Positions 5,758-13,097 of a stretch of DNA of 14,120 bases are shown piece by piece. Under the pieces are notes generated by a model, which saw nothing but the letters and a program-made list of their open reading frames with translations, did no database searches and had not been told where the DNA came from. The DNA is from Ignavibacteria bacterium UBA6906. Its GTDB lineage: Bacteria; Bacteroidota; Ignavibacteria; UBA10030; UBA6906. The stretch spans positions 1 to 14,120 of the forward strand of contig DKBG01000309.1 of assembly GCA_002451155.1 (NCBI GenBank), in the 5' to 3' direction. The number at the start of each line of letters is the position of its first letter. The first letter of the stretch is position 1. Both the position numbers and the translations under genes were made by a program.

Positions 5758-6996
5758 TCACTTCGCCTTGCCTGCCGGATACAGCCTATATTTGATGGAC
5801 GTCTCCCTGAAAGCTGTCGATTCGGATGTGAAATCCGGTATATCCCCGGTTGTGAGATCGCCATTCATGATCCGATCATAGAGTCCACGGACGCCGAACA
5901 GTCTTTCAAACGAAGTCTTTCTCATTTGAAAGTCTCCCGGGTAGAGGTTCCGGAGGATAACCAGCAGGCTCAACCCCACTTTCGTTGGTTGCAGCAGGCC
6001 CGGGTCCGTGACCGATATCGAGACTCCCCGGCACTGCTGTCCCTTGAATTTCGAACCGGACGGGACGAAGGTTGTGGAGGAAAATTGCAGGCCTCTCAAG
6101 CCCAGCTTCCCCAGCTCATCGGCAAGCACTTTTCCGTCGATAAATGGCGCACCAATTGTCAGGAACGGATTCTCCGTTCCGCGCCCCTCTGACACATTCG
6201 TCGCTTCGATCAGGCAGGTTGCCGGATAGACGAGAGCAGCCTCAGCGGTACGCAGATTTGGGGACGGCGGGACCCAGAGAAACCCGCAGTCATTCCAGAT
6301 CATATTCCTGGACCAGCCCTTCATCGGAATCACCGTCAGGTCAACCTGGATCCCTCCACCCAGGAGTCTCTCTCCATTCAGCACCATCGCTAGTTCGCCG
6401 CACGTCAGACCATAGACAACGGGCAACGGCGCAATCCCGACGAATGAGCGGAGGGAGTCATCAAGAACCGGACCGTCCACAAGCTCCCCGCCCTGAGGGT
6501 TCGGGCGATCGAGCACAATGAACGGGATGCTCGAACCGGCGGCCGCTTCCATGCAAAGAGCCATGGTGCTGATATACGTGTAGAAGCGCGTTCCTACATC
6601 CTGGATATCGTACAGGATCAGATCGACATTCTTGAGCAATTCGGGAGTCGGCTTGTTGATTCTTCCGTACAGGGAGGTCACGGGTACCCCCGTGCGGACA
6701 TCGACCGAATCAGACACTCCCGCGCCCGCGGCAGCAAGGCCGCGGATCCCATGCTCAGGGCCGAACAGTCGAACCAGACGAATCCCCCGGCGGAGGAGCT
6801 CGTCCGCAAGTGGTTCCCCCGTTGAGAGGCGGCCGGTATGATTCGTGATCAGCGCGACGCGTTTCCCAGTCAGCAAATCAAGGCGCTCCGCCACAAGCAG
6901 GTCCGCCCCCGTGAGCACCTGTGCGGCAGCCGTTACTGCCGCACCAAGGAGAACGATCGAAAACGCGGTAAATCGACACAGTACCGACAATTTCAC
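5758..6996 (-). CDS. namZ: exported NamZ-type exo-beta-N-acetylmuramidase (DUF1343)
   Basis: A 412-residue glycosidase-family protein; the characterised member (NamZ, Bacillus) removes terminal N-acetylmuramic acid from peptidoglycan fragments. The first 25 residues form a signal peptide (basic start, hydrophobic core, A-A-A-Q at the cleavage region), so it acts outside the cytoplasm. Typical conserved blocks are present: N-H-T-G, G-P-E-H-G, S-L-Y-G, D-I-Q-D-V-G-T-R-F-Y-T-Y and L-D-R-P-N-P. I chose the GTG at 6996 because AGGAGG lies 5 bases upstream and the signal peptide begins there; an open frame continues to 7065 but would overlap the NUDIX gene and bury the signal peptide. It starts 22 bp after the NUDIX stop codon, suggesting one transcript. 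A recycling role is inferred from the family. Confidence 0.88.
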   Translation of the reverse strand: MKLSVLCRFTAFSIVLLGAAVTAAAQVLTGADLLVAERLDLLTGKRVALITNHTGRLSTGEPLADELLRRGIRLVRLFGPEHGIRGLAAAGAGVSDSVDVRTGVPVTSLYGRINKPTPELLKNVDLILYDIQDVGTRFYTYISTMALCMEAAAGSSIPFIVLDRPNPQGGELVDGPVLDDSLRSFVGIAPLPVVYGLTCGELAMVLNGERLLGGGIQVDLTVIPMKGWSRNMIWNDCGFLWVPPSPNLRTAEAALVYPATCLIEATNVSEGRGTENPFLTIGAPFIDGKVLADELGKLGLRGLQFSSTTFVPSGSKFKGQQCRGVSISVTDPGLLQPTKVGLSLLVILRNLYPGDFQMRKTSFERLFGVRGLYDRIMNGDLTTGDIPDFTSESTAFRETSIKYRLYPAGKAK

Positions 6997-7018
6997 CTCC
7001 TCCTCCTGGTCTGCGCTG

Positions 7019-7564
7019 TCACAATTGAGATTCCAGATTTGGCCAGGCCACAGCCCAGGCCGCAATGCTCATCCCGTCCCATATCTGGCCGGTTCGGATC
7101 CGCTCGTCGATCTCCTGACCCGTGAGGGCGAGAAGTTCGAATTCCTCCGTTTCATCAGGACTTGCACCGACGTGATGAAGCCCACGCGCAATATACACCC
7201 GACACAGCTCGTCGGTTACGCCGTTGTAGGGATTGAATTCACCGGCGAGTGTGAGGGTCCCTGCTGAATATCCTGTTTCTTCGGCAAGCTCGTGCCGCGC
7301 CGTTGCGTCGTGGGAGGACCCATCCTTCACGCTTCCGCAGGGGAATTCCACGCTCTCCCGATCGAGGAGATACCGGTACTGGTTCACCATAAGTATCCGC
7401 CCGTCGTCCAGGATGGGAATGACCATCGCAGAGCCGTTCGTGTGGACGTAGTGATATTCCCCCTTCTTCCCGGAAGGAAGTTCAACCTCATCGCGCCGAT
7501 AGGTCCACCAGGGATTCTTGAACAGAACCGTTTCAGCGAGCCGTTTCCAGGATTTCAATCCCAT
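7019..7564 (-). CDS. NUDIX hydrolase, ADP-ribose pyrophosphatase-like
   Basis: A 181-residue NUDIX protein, probably hydrolysing ADP-ribose or another nucleoside diphosphate sugar. The NUDIX box runs from Gly77 to Tyr99 and keeps the metal-binding core H-E-L-A-E-E-T-G-Y (Glu92, Glu95, Glu96). It differs from the consensus at two positions: Ser83 replaces the first Glu and His91 replaces the Arg. The N-terminal W-W-T-Y-R-R and beta-strand region resemble the ADPRase subfamily. Start choice: the ATG at 7564 gives the natural family N-terminus. A GTG at 7600 has AGGGAG upstream but lies inside the ndk terminator stem, so I prefer the ATG, which has no clear Shine-Dalgarno. It lies between ndk and namZ. 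Confidence 0.87.
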   Translation of the reverse strand: MGLKSWKRLAETVLFKNPWWTYRRDEVELPSGKKGEYHYVHTNGSAMVIPILDDGRILMVNQYRYLLDRESVEFPCGSVKDGSSHDATARHELAEETGYSAGTLTLAGEFNPYNGVTDELCRVYIARGLHHVGASPDETEEFELLALTGQEIDERIRTGQIWDGMSIAAWAVAWPNLESQL

Positions 7565-7591
7565 CGAGCACCGTAAATTTGAGAAACGAGA

Positions 7592-7632
7592 CAGGGACAC
7601 GAGACTCCCTCGAGGGGAAGCACGTGTCCCTG
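7592..7632 (-). terminator. terminator after ndk
   Basis: Perfect 10-base arms, CAGGGACACG (7592-7601) and CGTGTCCCTG (7623-7632), contain an inner palindrome CCCTCGAGGG. On the minus strand the stem is followed by a T-rich tail (TCTCGTTTCTC). It is 26 bp downstream of the ndk stop codon. The NUDIX gene lies just beyond and would need read-through or its own promoter. Confidence 0.65.
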
Positions 7633-7658
7633 CCGGAGTTCGAAGCGCGGCCGCGCCT

Positions 7659-8084
7659 TTATCTGTTTTCGATCAGCTCTTTCTCGGAAAAGAAATACCC
7701 GATTTCGATCCTGCCGTTCTCTGGTGAGTCTGAGCCATGGACGATGTTCTCGCCCTTGCTGGACGCAAAATCCTTGCGGATCGTCCCTGGATCCGCCTCA
7801 GCCGGGTCAGTCGCGCCGATTAGTTTCCGGAAATCCGCCACGGCGTTCTCCTTCTCGAGGGCAATCGGCACGCATTTCCCGGAGCTCATGAATGCCACGA
7901 GGTCTTTGAAGAACGCCCGTTCCCTGTGCACCTCGTAGAAGCCTCCGGCGGTCTCCCGCGTCAGCTTCACCATCTTCATTCCGAGTATTCTGAAACCAGC
8001 CGCTTCGATACGCGCAATTACGGTACCGCTGAGGTTCTTCTTCACACAGTCAGGTTTGAGAATCGCCAATGTTCGTTCAACCAC
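7659..8084 (-). CDS. ndk: nucleoside diphosphate kinase
   Basis: A 141-residue Ndk, the usual bacterial length. It transfers the terminal phosphate from ATP to NDPs through a phosphohistidine, balancing NTP and dNTP pools. The active-site histidine is His116 in N-I-V-H-G-S-D-S, and the N-terminus has the expected E-R-T-L-A-I-L-K-P-D. The start is a GTG at 8084 with AAGGAGG about 4-5 bases upstream. A strong hairpin terminator follows, so it seems to be a separate transcription unit within the gene row. Confidence 0.96.
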   Translation of the reverse strand: MVERTLAILKPDCVKKNLSGTVIARIEAAGFRILGMKMVKLTRETAGGFYEVHRERAFFKDLVAFMSSGKCVPIALEKENAVADFRKLIGATDPAEADPGTIRKDFASSKGENIVHGSDSPENGRIEIGYFFSEKELIENR

Positions 8085-8333
8085 AGTGCCTCCTTGATGT
8101 CATCCTGTAATGGGACTTTTGCCTGATGTCGAGTTCCGGATTCATCCTTCTCCTCCCCCACCCGCGGCCAGACTGCAAAATTGAAGGGGGGTGTCCGCTC
8201 CCACTGGGATCAAGCGACTGGGATCCTCAAGGAATCCAGGTGGAGACAAACGAGTGATTTCACCGGACGCCTGCCTCCCACGTTCACCGGATTCTGCCAG
8301 GCGAAGAGATGGACCCGCGTGCCTAAGGAGGCA
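8085..8333. other. 249-bp spacer between sucD and ndk with short repeats
   Basis: No open frame here looks real. Just past the sucD stop codon a small hairpin (GTGCCT/AGGCAC, 8319-8334) lacks a T-run. A 6-bp arm pair CGCCTG/CAGGCG encloses 8268-8302, and TTCACCGGA occurs twice (8259-8267 and 8283-8291). The ndk promoter probably lies here, but no convincing -35/-10 pair was found. Confidence 0.4.
8203..8225. repeat. 9-bp direct repeat upstream of ndk
   Basis: ACTGGGATC occurs at 8203-8211 and again at 8217-8225, a 14-bp period, about 120-140 bp upstream of the ndk start. It could be a tandem protein-binding site or chance. Confidence 0.3.
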
Positions 8334-9341
8334 CTACGTTCGACGGCGCCTGCCACGTGTTGATTTTCCCCGCACCGTCCTGGCTGGTCTTCTGGCCTGC
8401 TTTCTGGCCGACTTTCGTGCGGGGATCCGCCGGGTGTTCGATTTACTCTTCAGGATCTTCGCCATCGTCTCGCCGAGAAGTGCAGGGTTCTCGACCACAT
8501 GAATCCCGGCAGCCCTCATTGCCTCCATCTTCTCCAGGGCGGTCCCTTTCCCTCCCGCGATGATCGCTCCCGCGTGGCCCATCCGTCTGCCCGGCGGTGC
8601 AGTGCGTCCCGCAATGAACCCGACCACAGGTTTCTTGACATGTGCAGCGATGTACTCGGCCGCCTCTTCCTCCGCTGTTCCCCCGATTTCGCCGATCATA
8701 ATGATCCCATGGGTGTCCTTGTCCTCCCCGAACAACCGTACTGCATCGATGAACTGCGTCCCGATCACCGGGTCCCCGCCGATACCGATACAGGTTGACT
8801 GCCCGATTCCCCGCTCGGTCAGCTGCCAGACGGCTTCATAGGTGAGGGTCCCACTTCGGGAAACAACTCCGACATGCCCCTGCTTGTGAATAAATCCAGG
8901 CATGATTCCGACCTTGCATTGGCCGGGTGTAATGATGCCGGGGCAGTTTGGGCCGATCAAACGAACACCCTTCCGTGACACAAAGTCATAGGCCCTGAGC
9001 ATATCCCTCGTGGGAATTCCTTCGGTGATGCAGACGATCACTCCGACCCCTGCGGCTGCGGCTTCGATAATCGCATCGGCTGCGAATGCGGCCGGAACAA
9101 AGATCACCGAGGCGTTCGCCTTCTGTTCGGCAACTGCCTCCGCAACGGTATTGTAGACCGGTACACCTTCAGGGAGGGGATCCCTGTCATTCCCCTGGTA
9201 CGTGGTTCCACCCTTCCCGGGGGTGACTCCGGCGACGACATTGGTCCCGTATTCCATCATCTGGCGGGTGTGAAATGTTCCTTCGCCTCCCGTGATTCCC
9301 TGGACGACGAGGCGTGTGCGTTTTCCGACGAGTATGCTCAT
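8334..9341 (-). CDS. sucD: succinyl-CoA ligase alpha subunit with arginine-rich C-terminal tail
   Basis: The alpha subunit binds CoA and carries the phosphohistidine intermediate in the TCA-cycle step between succinyl-CoA and succinate. From the ATG at 9341 it has 335 residues. The Rossmann-type CoA-binding domain is N-terminal (Q-G-I-T-G-G-E-G-T-F-H), P-N-C-P-G-I is present, and His256 (G-H-A-G-A-I) is the phosphorylated residue. Normal family sequence ends near 298 (A-K-I-L-K); beyond it is a 37-residue tail with 17 Arg/Lys and no Asp/Glu. The tail is in the same uninterrupted frame. An upstream GTG (9398) would add 19 unfamiliar residues, so the ATG is preferred, though no Shine-Dalgarno is visible. 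The 102-bp gap upstream includes a GTGTGTCACAC palindrome (9390-9400). The partner gene sucC is not in the window. Confidence 0.93.
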   Translation of the reverse strand: MSILVGKRTRLVVQGITGGEGTFHTRQMMEYGTNVVAGVTPGKGGTTYQGNDRDPLPEGVPVYNTVAEAVAEQKANASVIFVPAAFAADAIIEAAAAGVGVIVCITEGIPTRDMLRAYDFVSRKGVRLIGPNCPGIITPGQCKVGIMPGFIHKQGHVGVVSRSGTLTYEAVWQLTERGIGQSTCIGIGGDPVIGTQFIDAVRLFGEDKDTHGIIMIGEIGGTAEEEAAEYIAAHVKKPVVGFIAGRTAPPGRRMGHAGAIIAGGKGTALEKMEAMRAAGIHVVENPALLGETMAKILKSKSNTRRIPARKSARKQARRPARTVRGKSTRGRRRRT

Positions 9342-9443
9342 GGTTTTTTGTGCGCGAGAGTGAATGTCAGGTGTCAGAGTGGTACAGCGGTGTGTCACAC
9401 AATCGGCAGCCGGGTCACACCGGCCGCGCCGGGGGAAAAGAAT

Positions 9444-10877
9444 CTACCTTCCCTCCTGCTGTTCTAGATAGTATGCGGCGTTTAAGATCGTTGATTCCTC
9501 GAACTGTCTGCCGACGAATTGAATTCCGACCGGGAGTCCCTGTCCGTCTTTGCCGAACGGGACGCTGATACCGGGCAATCCTGCAAGGTTGGCCGAAACC
9601 GTGAAAATGTCCGACAGGTACATCTCAAGTGGATCTTCCGTTTTTTCCCCAAACTTGAACGCGGTAGTCGGTGTCGTCGGCGTCAGGACGCAGTCCACGT
9701 TTTCAAACGCGTTGAAGAAATCCTGCTGGATCATGCGGCGCACTTTCTGTGCTTTCCTGTAGTACGCGTCGTAGTACCCGGCGGAGAGCACATACGTGCC
9801 GAGCATAATCCTGCGCTTCGTCTCCTGACCGAATCCTTCGCTTCTCGACTGTACATAGAGCTCCGACAGGTTCCGGGCAGTCGTGGAACGGTACCCGTAG
9901 CGCGCGCCGTCATAGCGGGCCAGATTTGAAGAGGCTTCCGCGGTCATCAGGATGTAATAGGTGGAGATCACGTAGTCCGAATGGGGAAGCTCGATTTCCT
10001 CGATGTGGGCGCCCCCTTCCCGGAGGCGTTGAACAGCCCTGTCAACCGACGCGCGGATTTCCGGCTGCAGTCCTTTTCCCAGAACGGTCCAGGGCACACC
10101 CACCTTCAACCCGGCGACATTGCCGGTGAGAGCCGCGGTGTAGTCCGGCACGGGGACGGCAGCCGAGGTGCTATCGTTCACGTCCTGACCGCTCATCACG
10201 TGCAGGACTCGCGCGGCATCTGCGACGCACGCGGCAAAGGGTCCAATCTGGTCGAATGATGAAGAGAGTGCTACAAGCCCGTAGCGGGAGACCCGGCCGT
10301 ACGTCGGCTTCAGCCCGACGATTCCGCAAAACGCCGCGGGCTGACGGATCGACCCTCCCGTGTCGGTTCCGAGCGCCGTATGCGCCATCCCTCCGGCGAC
10401 GGCAACGCAGGACCCTCCACTCGATCCTCCGGGGACCCGGCTCTCATCGACCGGATTGAGGACCGCACCGAACGCCGAGTTTTCAGTCGATGAGCCCATC
10501 GCGAACTCATCCATATTAGTCTTGCCGATAAAGACTGCGTCCGCCGCCCGGAGCCGCTCGATAACCGTAGCGTCATACAGCGAGACAAAATTCTCCAGAA
10601 TCTTCGAGGCACAGGTGACTTTTTCATCGCGCATGCAGATGACATCTTTGACCGCCACGACCATGCCGGCAAGGGGCCCCGCCGTTCCCTCCGCGATCTT
10701 CCGGTCAACTGCACGTGCCTCGTCCAGAACCTTCTCGCCAAACACAGCAAGGAAAGCGTTGAGGCGCTTTCCCGTATTGATGGACTCCAGATATCCTTCG
10801 ACCGTGCGCTCGCACGTTGTGGAGCCCGATTCGAGTGCCCGGCGCGTCTGGTCGTATGTCGTCAGCGTTCTCTGCAC
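9444..10877 (-). CDS. gatA: Asp-tRNA(Asn)/Glu-tRNA(Gln) amidotransferase subunit A
   Basis: A 477-residue amidase-signature enzyme that frees ammonia from glutamine for transamidation of mischarged tRNAs within the GatCAB complex. The Ser-cisSer-Lys triad is visible: Lys77 (A-V-K-D-V), Ser152 (G-G-S-S-G-G-S) and Ser176 (D-T-G-G-S-I-R-Q). These spacings match the well-studied Staphylococcus enzyme. The GTG start at 10877 is 5 bp after the stop codon of the short tatA-like gene, so translation is probably coupled. gatB and gatC are not in the window, so they must be elsewhere if the complex is complete. Confidence 0.96.
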   Translation of the reverse strand: MQRTLTTYDQTRRALESGSTTCERTVEGYLESINTGKRLNAFLAVFGEKVLDEARAVDRKIAEGTAGPLAGMVVAVKDVICMRDEKVTCASKILENFVSLYDATVIERLRAADAVFIGKTNMDEFAMGSSTENSAFGAVLNPVDESRVPGGSSGGSCVAVAGGMAHTALGTDTGGSIRQPAAFCGIVGLKPTYGRVSRYGLVALSSSFDQIGPFAACVADAARVLHVMSGQDVNDSTSAAVPVPDYTAALTGNVAGLKVGVPWTVLGKGLQPEIRASVDRAVQRLREGGAHIEEIELPHSDYVISTYYILMTAEASSNLARYDGARYGYRSTTARNLSELYVQSRSEGFGQETKRRIMLGTYVLSAGYYDAYYRKAQKVRRMIQQDFFNAFENVDCVLTPTTPTTAFKFGEKTEDPLEMYLSDIFTVSANLAGLPGISVPFGKDGQGLPVGIQFVGRQFEESTILNAAYYLEQQEGR

Positions 10878-10882
10878 GCAGC

Positions 10883-11056
10883 CTACATCTTTGTCGAATT
10901 CTTGAAGTCGTCCTGAATGCCGCGGAGTGCCTTCTTGAATTCTCCAACGGCCTTGCCGAGGTTTTTTCCCATCTCAGGAAGCCGCTTCGGCCCGAAGAAG
11001 ATGAAGAGCACTAAGAGAACGACGAGGAGTTCCGTTCCCCCGATGTTCTCGAACAT
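10883..11056 (-). CDS. tatA: second, short TatA/TatE-type twin-arginine translocase subunit
   Basis: A 57-residue protein, easily missed because of its size. The N-terminal membrane helix (about 8-22) ends in F-F-G-P-K-R-L-P-E, the classic TatA hinge, followed by an amphipathic helix (K-N-L-G-K-A-V-G-E-F-K-K-A-L). TatA oligomers form the protein-conducting element of the Tat pathway for folded proteins. The ATG at 11056 is 6 bp after the stop codon of the neighbouring tatA gene and has AAGGAG 9 bases upstream, inside that gene's end. It may be a TatA, TatE or TatB-like partner; TatC is not in the window. Confidence 0.92.
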   Translation of the reverse strand: MFENIGGTELLVVLLVLFIFFGPKRLPEMGKNLGKAVGEFKKALRGIQDDFKNSTKM

Positions 11057-11062
11057 TGGTCG

Positions 11063-11281
11063 CTACTCCTTTTTCTCCGCCCCGGCAGACTTCACGTCGG
11101 CGACCTTTTTCACTTCCTTGATCTCGTTGTTCACTTCTTCCTCGATGTCCCGGGTCGCTTTCTTAAACTCCCGGATCCCCTTCCCGAGACCCTGCGCGAG
11201 TTCCGGTATCTTCTTCGCACCGAAAAAGATGAGGACAACGAGAAGAATGAGGAGAATCTCAGTTGTTCCGAAATTACCCAT
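11063..11281 (-). CDS. tatA: TatA-type twin-arginine translocase subunit
   Basis: A 72-residue TatA/B-family protein. The N-terminal membrane helix (about 6-20) leads into F-F-G-A-K-K-I-P-E-L and an amphipathic helix, then a charged tail rich in Glu and Lys (to residue 72). The ATG at 11281 overlaps the end of purQ by 8 bases and has GGAGGAGG upstream within purQ, indicating coupled expression. The longer acidic/basic tail distinguishes it from the 57-residue neighbour; whether the pair divides TatA and TatB roles cannot be told from sequence alone. Confidence 0.94.
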   Translation of the reverse strand: MGNFGTTEILLILLVVLIFFGAKKIPELAQGLGKGIREFKKATRDIEEEVNNEIKEVKKVADVKSAGAEKKE

Positions 11282-12029
11282 GGGGTACCTCCTCCCGCTT
11301 GGCAGTGGAACCTGTGTATGACATCTGTCGAACAGTATCGATAATCGACCGGAAAATCTTCTGACCGTCTGTGTGTCCCAGGAGCGGGTCTGACGCCCGC
11401 TCCGGATGCGGCATCATGCCCAGCACGTTTCCCTCGCTGTTCGTAATCCCCGCGATATTGCCGAGGGAACCGTTGGGATTGGCCTCCACCGTCGCCTCGC
11501 CGCGCGTGTCGCAATAACGGAATACGATCTGGTTGTTCTCCTCAAGGCGCCGGAGCGTGTCAGGGTCGGTGAAGTAGTTCCCGTCGCCGTGTGCCACGGG
11601 GATCGACAAAATCTCCCCCGGAGTGCACGCCCTCGTGAACCGGGTCGCGGCGTTCTCCACCTTCAATCTCACATATTTGCAGACGAATCGCAACGAACTG
11701 TTCCGCAGCAATACTCCCGGCAATAACCCGGATTCGACCAGGATCTGGAACCCGTTGCAAATCCCGATCACCGTTCCGCCGTCCTTCGCGAACCGGACGA
11801 CCTCCTTCATGACCGGCGAAAAGCGGGCTATCGCCCCGCAGCGGAGATAGTCGCCGTAGGAAAACCCCCCTGGCAGCACGACCACATCGGCGCCCCTGAG
11901 ATCCGTTTCCTTGTGCCAGAGGAACTCTGATTCCTGCCCGAGGACCTTCTTCGCGGCGTAATACGCGTCATGGTCACAGTTCGAGCCGGGGAAAACCACG
12001 ACGCCGAATTTCACGCGCCCGTTGTCCAT
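11274..12029 (-). CDS. purQ: phosphoribosylformylglycinamidine synthase, glutaminase subunit
   Basis: A 251-residue class I glutamine amidotransferase that supplies ammonia for the FGAR-to-FGAM step of purine synthesis, working with PurS and PurL. Catalytic residues are Cys91 (G-I-C-N-G-F-Q), His208 and Glu210 (P-H-P-E-R-A). The family signature F-P-G-S-N-C-D at 13-19 and P-G-G-F-S-Y-G-D near 53-60 are intact. The start ATG directly abuts the purS stop codon (TGA-ATG), so translation is coupled. The last 16 or so residues extend past the usual core and overlap the tatA start. purL is outside the window. Confidence 0.97.
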   Translation of the reverse strand: MDNGRVKFGVVVFPGSNCDHDAYYAAKKVLGQESEFLWHKETDLRGADVVVLPGGFSYGDYLRCGAIARFSPVMKEVVRFAKDGGTVIGICNGFQILVESGLLPGVLLRNSSLRFVCKYVRLKVENAATRFTRACTPGEILSIPVAHGDGNYFTDPDTLRRLEENNQIVFRYCDTRGEATVEANPNGSLGNIAGITNSEGNVLGMMPHPERASDPLLGHTDGQKIFRSIIDTVRQMSYTGSTAKREEVPHG

Positions 12030-12278
12030 TCAGATCTTTGCGATGTCGTACTGGAAATCTTCCATCACCGGGTTTGCCAGCAATTTCCGGCAAACCTCCT
12101 CGGTGACCTTCCTCGCCTCCGCCTCCGTAGCCCCCTCAACTTTCATCTCGATGTATTTGCCCATGCGGACTCCATGCACGGCCCCCACTCCGAGAGTGCC
12201 GATCGCATGCTCCACCGCTTTCCCCTGAGGATCCAGGATCGAAGGGCGCAGGGTGACACGTATTCTGGAAAGGTACAC
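12030..12278 (-). CDS. purS: phosphoribosylformylglycinamidine synthase, PurS subunit
   Basis: An 82-residue PurS, the small subunit that joins PurQ and PurL into the FGAM synthase complex. It has the expected pattern: an initial beta strand, L-D-P-Q-G-K-A-V near 16-23, and a K-Y-I-E-M strand in the middle. The start is a GTG at 12278; an in-frame stop codon lies two codons upstream, so no longer start is possible. It follows pssA by 17 bp and abuts purQ. Together, the separate purS and purQ genes imply the small type of PurL rather than the large fused enzyme. Confidence 0.95.
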   Translation of the reverse strand: MYLSRIRVTLRPSILDPQGKAVEHAIGTLGVGAVHGVRMGKYIEMKVEGATEAEARKVTEEVCRKLLANPVMEDFQYDIAKI

Positions 12279-12295
12279 GGTTCATCTCACGTTGA

Positions 12296-13075
12296 TCAGG
12301 ATTTCAAACGGGTCGGCTCGACAGCTTCAGCGTCTGCCTCATCATCATCAAACTTTTCCGAAGGCCGCCCTATCTTCCGGAACAGAGCCACAATATAGCG
12401 CACAATCCCCAGCCCGATGAACAGAACGAAGAGGGGGAATATGGCATGTCCCCCTGTGAGCGCGACGACACCGATGGCAAGAATGCCGAAGACAAACTTC
12501 CAGGGCTCTTTCTTGATCGCCCGCCGGGAGATTTTAGGGATCGTGTCATATTTCACCTTGCTGACCATCAGCAGGCCGAGCACGGCTGCCAGCCAGGGGA
12601 GCGCGGTCGCCGCGATGGGATCGAGCCCGGTAGCGGGGTCATAGTACGTCAGCATGAACGCGGTGACGGTCATGGCGCTGACAGGAATCGGTAGCCCGAC
12701 AAAGTGATCCTTGTCGAACCCTACCAGCTGCACATTAAACCGTGCAAGCCGAAGGCCTCCGAAGACCATGAGCAAGGAGCTTATCAACACGCCGAAGCCA
12801 CCGAGGACGTACAGATGAGCCTGATAGACCATGAAGGCGGGAGCCGCTCCGAATGAAACGACGTCCGAGAGGGAATCGATTTCAACGCCGAATTGTGACG
12901 AAGAACGGGTCAGCCTCGCCATGACTCCGTCCAGCGCGTCAAACCCCGCAGCCAGGACGATAAACCAGGAGGCCTCAACGAATTCTCCGCGGCTGCTGTG
13001 TATGATCGACAGATAGCCGCAGAACATGTTCAGCACAGTGAACAGGCTTGGGACTACCGCGCGCGTGATTCTCAT
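12296..13075 (-). CDS. pssA: CDP-diacylglycerol-serine O-phosphatidyltransferase (phosphatidylserine synthase)
   Basis: A 259-residue integral membrane enzyme that makes phosphatidylserine from CDP-diacylglycerol and serine. The CDP-alcohol phosphatidyltransferase motif is complete: Asp49-Gly50, Ala53-Arg54, Gly63, Asp67 and Asp71. Several hydrophobic helices follow (around 35-45, 70-110, 125-145, 160-180 and 190-230). The C-terminus has an acidic tail (F-D-D-D-E-A-D-A-E). I chose the ATG at 13075, which gives the usual family start; a GTG at 13111 would overlap the end of psd and add 12 residues. Its product is the substrate of Psd, encoded immediately upstream. Confidence 0.95.
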   Translation of the reverse strand: MRITRAVVPSLFTVLNMFCGYLSIIHSSRGEFVEASWFIVLAAGFDALDGVMARLTRSSSQFGVEIDSLSDVVSFGAAPAFMVYQAHLYVLGGFGVLISSLLMVFGGLRLARFNVQLVGFDKDHFVGLPIPVSAMTVTAFMLTYYDPATGLDPIAATALPWLAAVLGLLMVSKVKYDTIPKISRRAIKKEPWKFVFGILAIGVVALTGGHAIFPLFVLFIGLGIVRYIVALFRKIGRPSEKFDDDEADAEAVEPTRLKS

Positions 13076-13097
13076 TGAACAACCATTCCTGATGATG

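Noticed and set aside
6997..7065. Longer namZ start at 7065
   Set aside because: It overlaps the NUDIX gene and places 23 polar residues before the signal peptide, while the GTG at 6996 has a strong ribosome binding site.
9342..9398. Longer sucD start at the GTG at 9398
   Set aside because: The added 19 residues do not resemble the family N-terminus and no ribosome binding site precedes it.
9390..9400. GTGTGTCACAC palindrome upstream of sucD as a CRP-type site
   Set aside because: It lacks the TGTGA-N6-TCACA spacing and no promoter is evident beside it.
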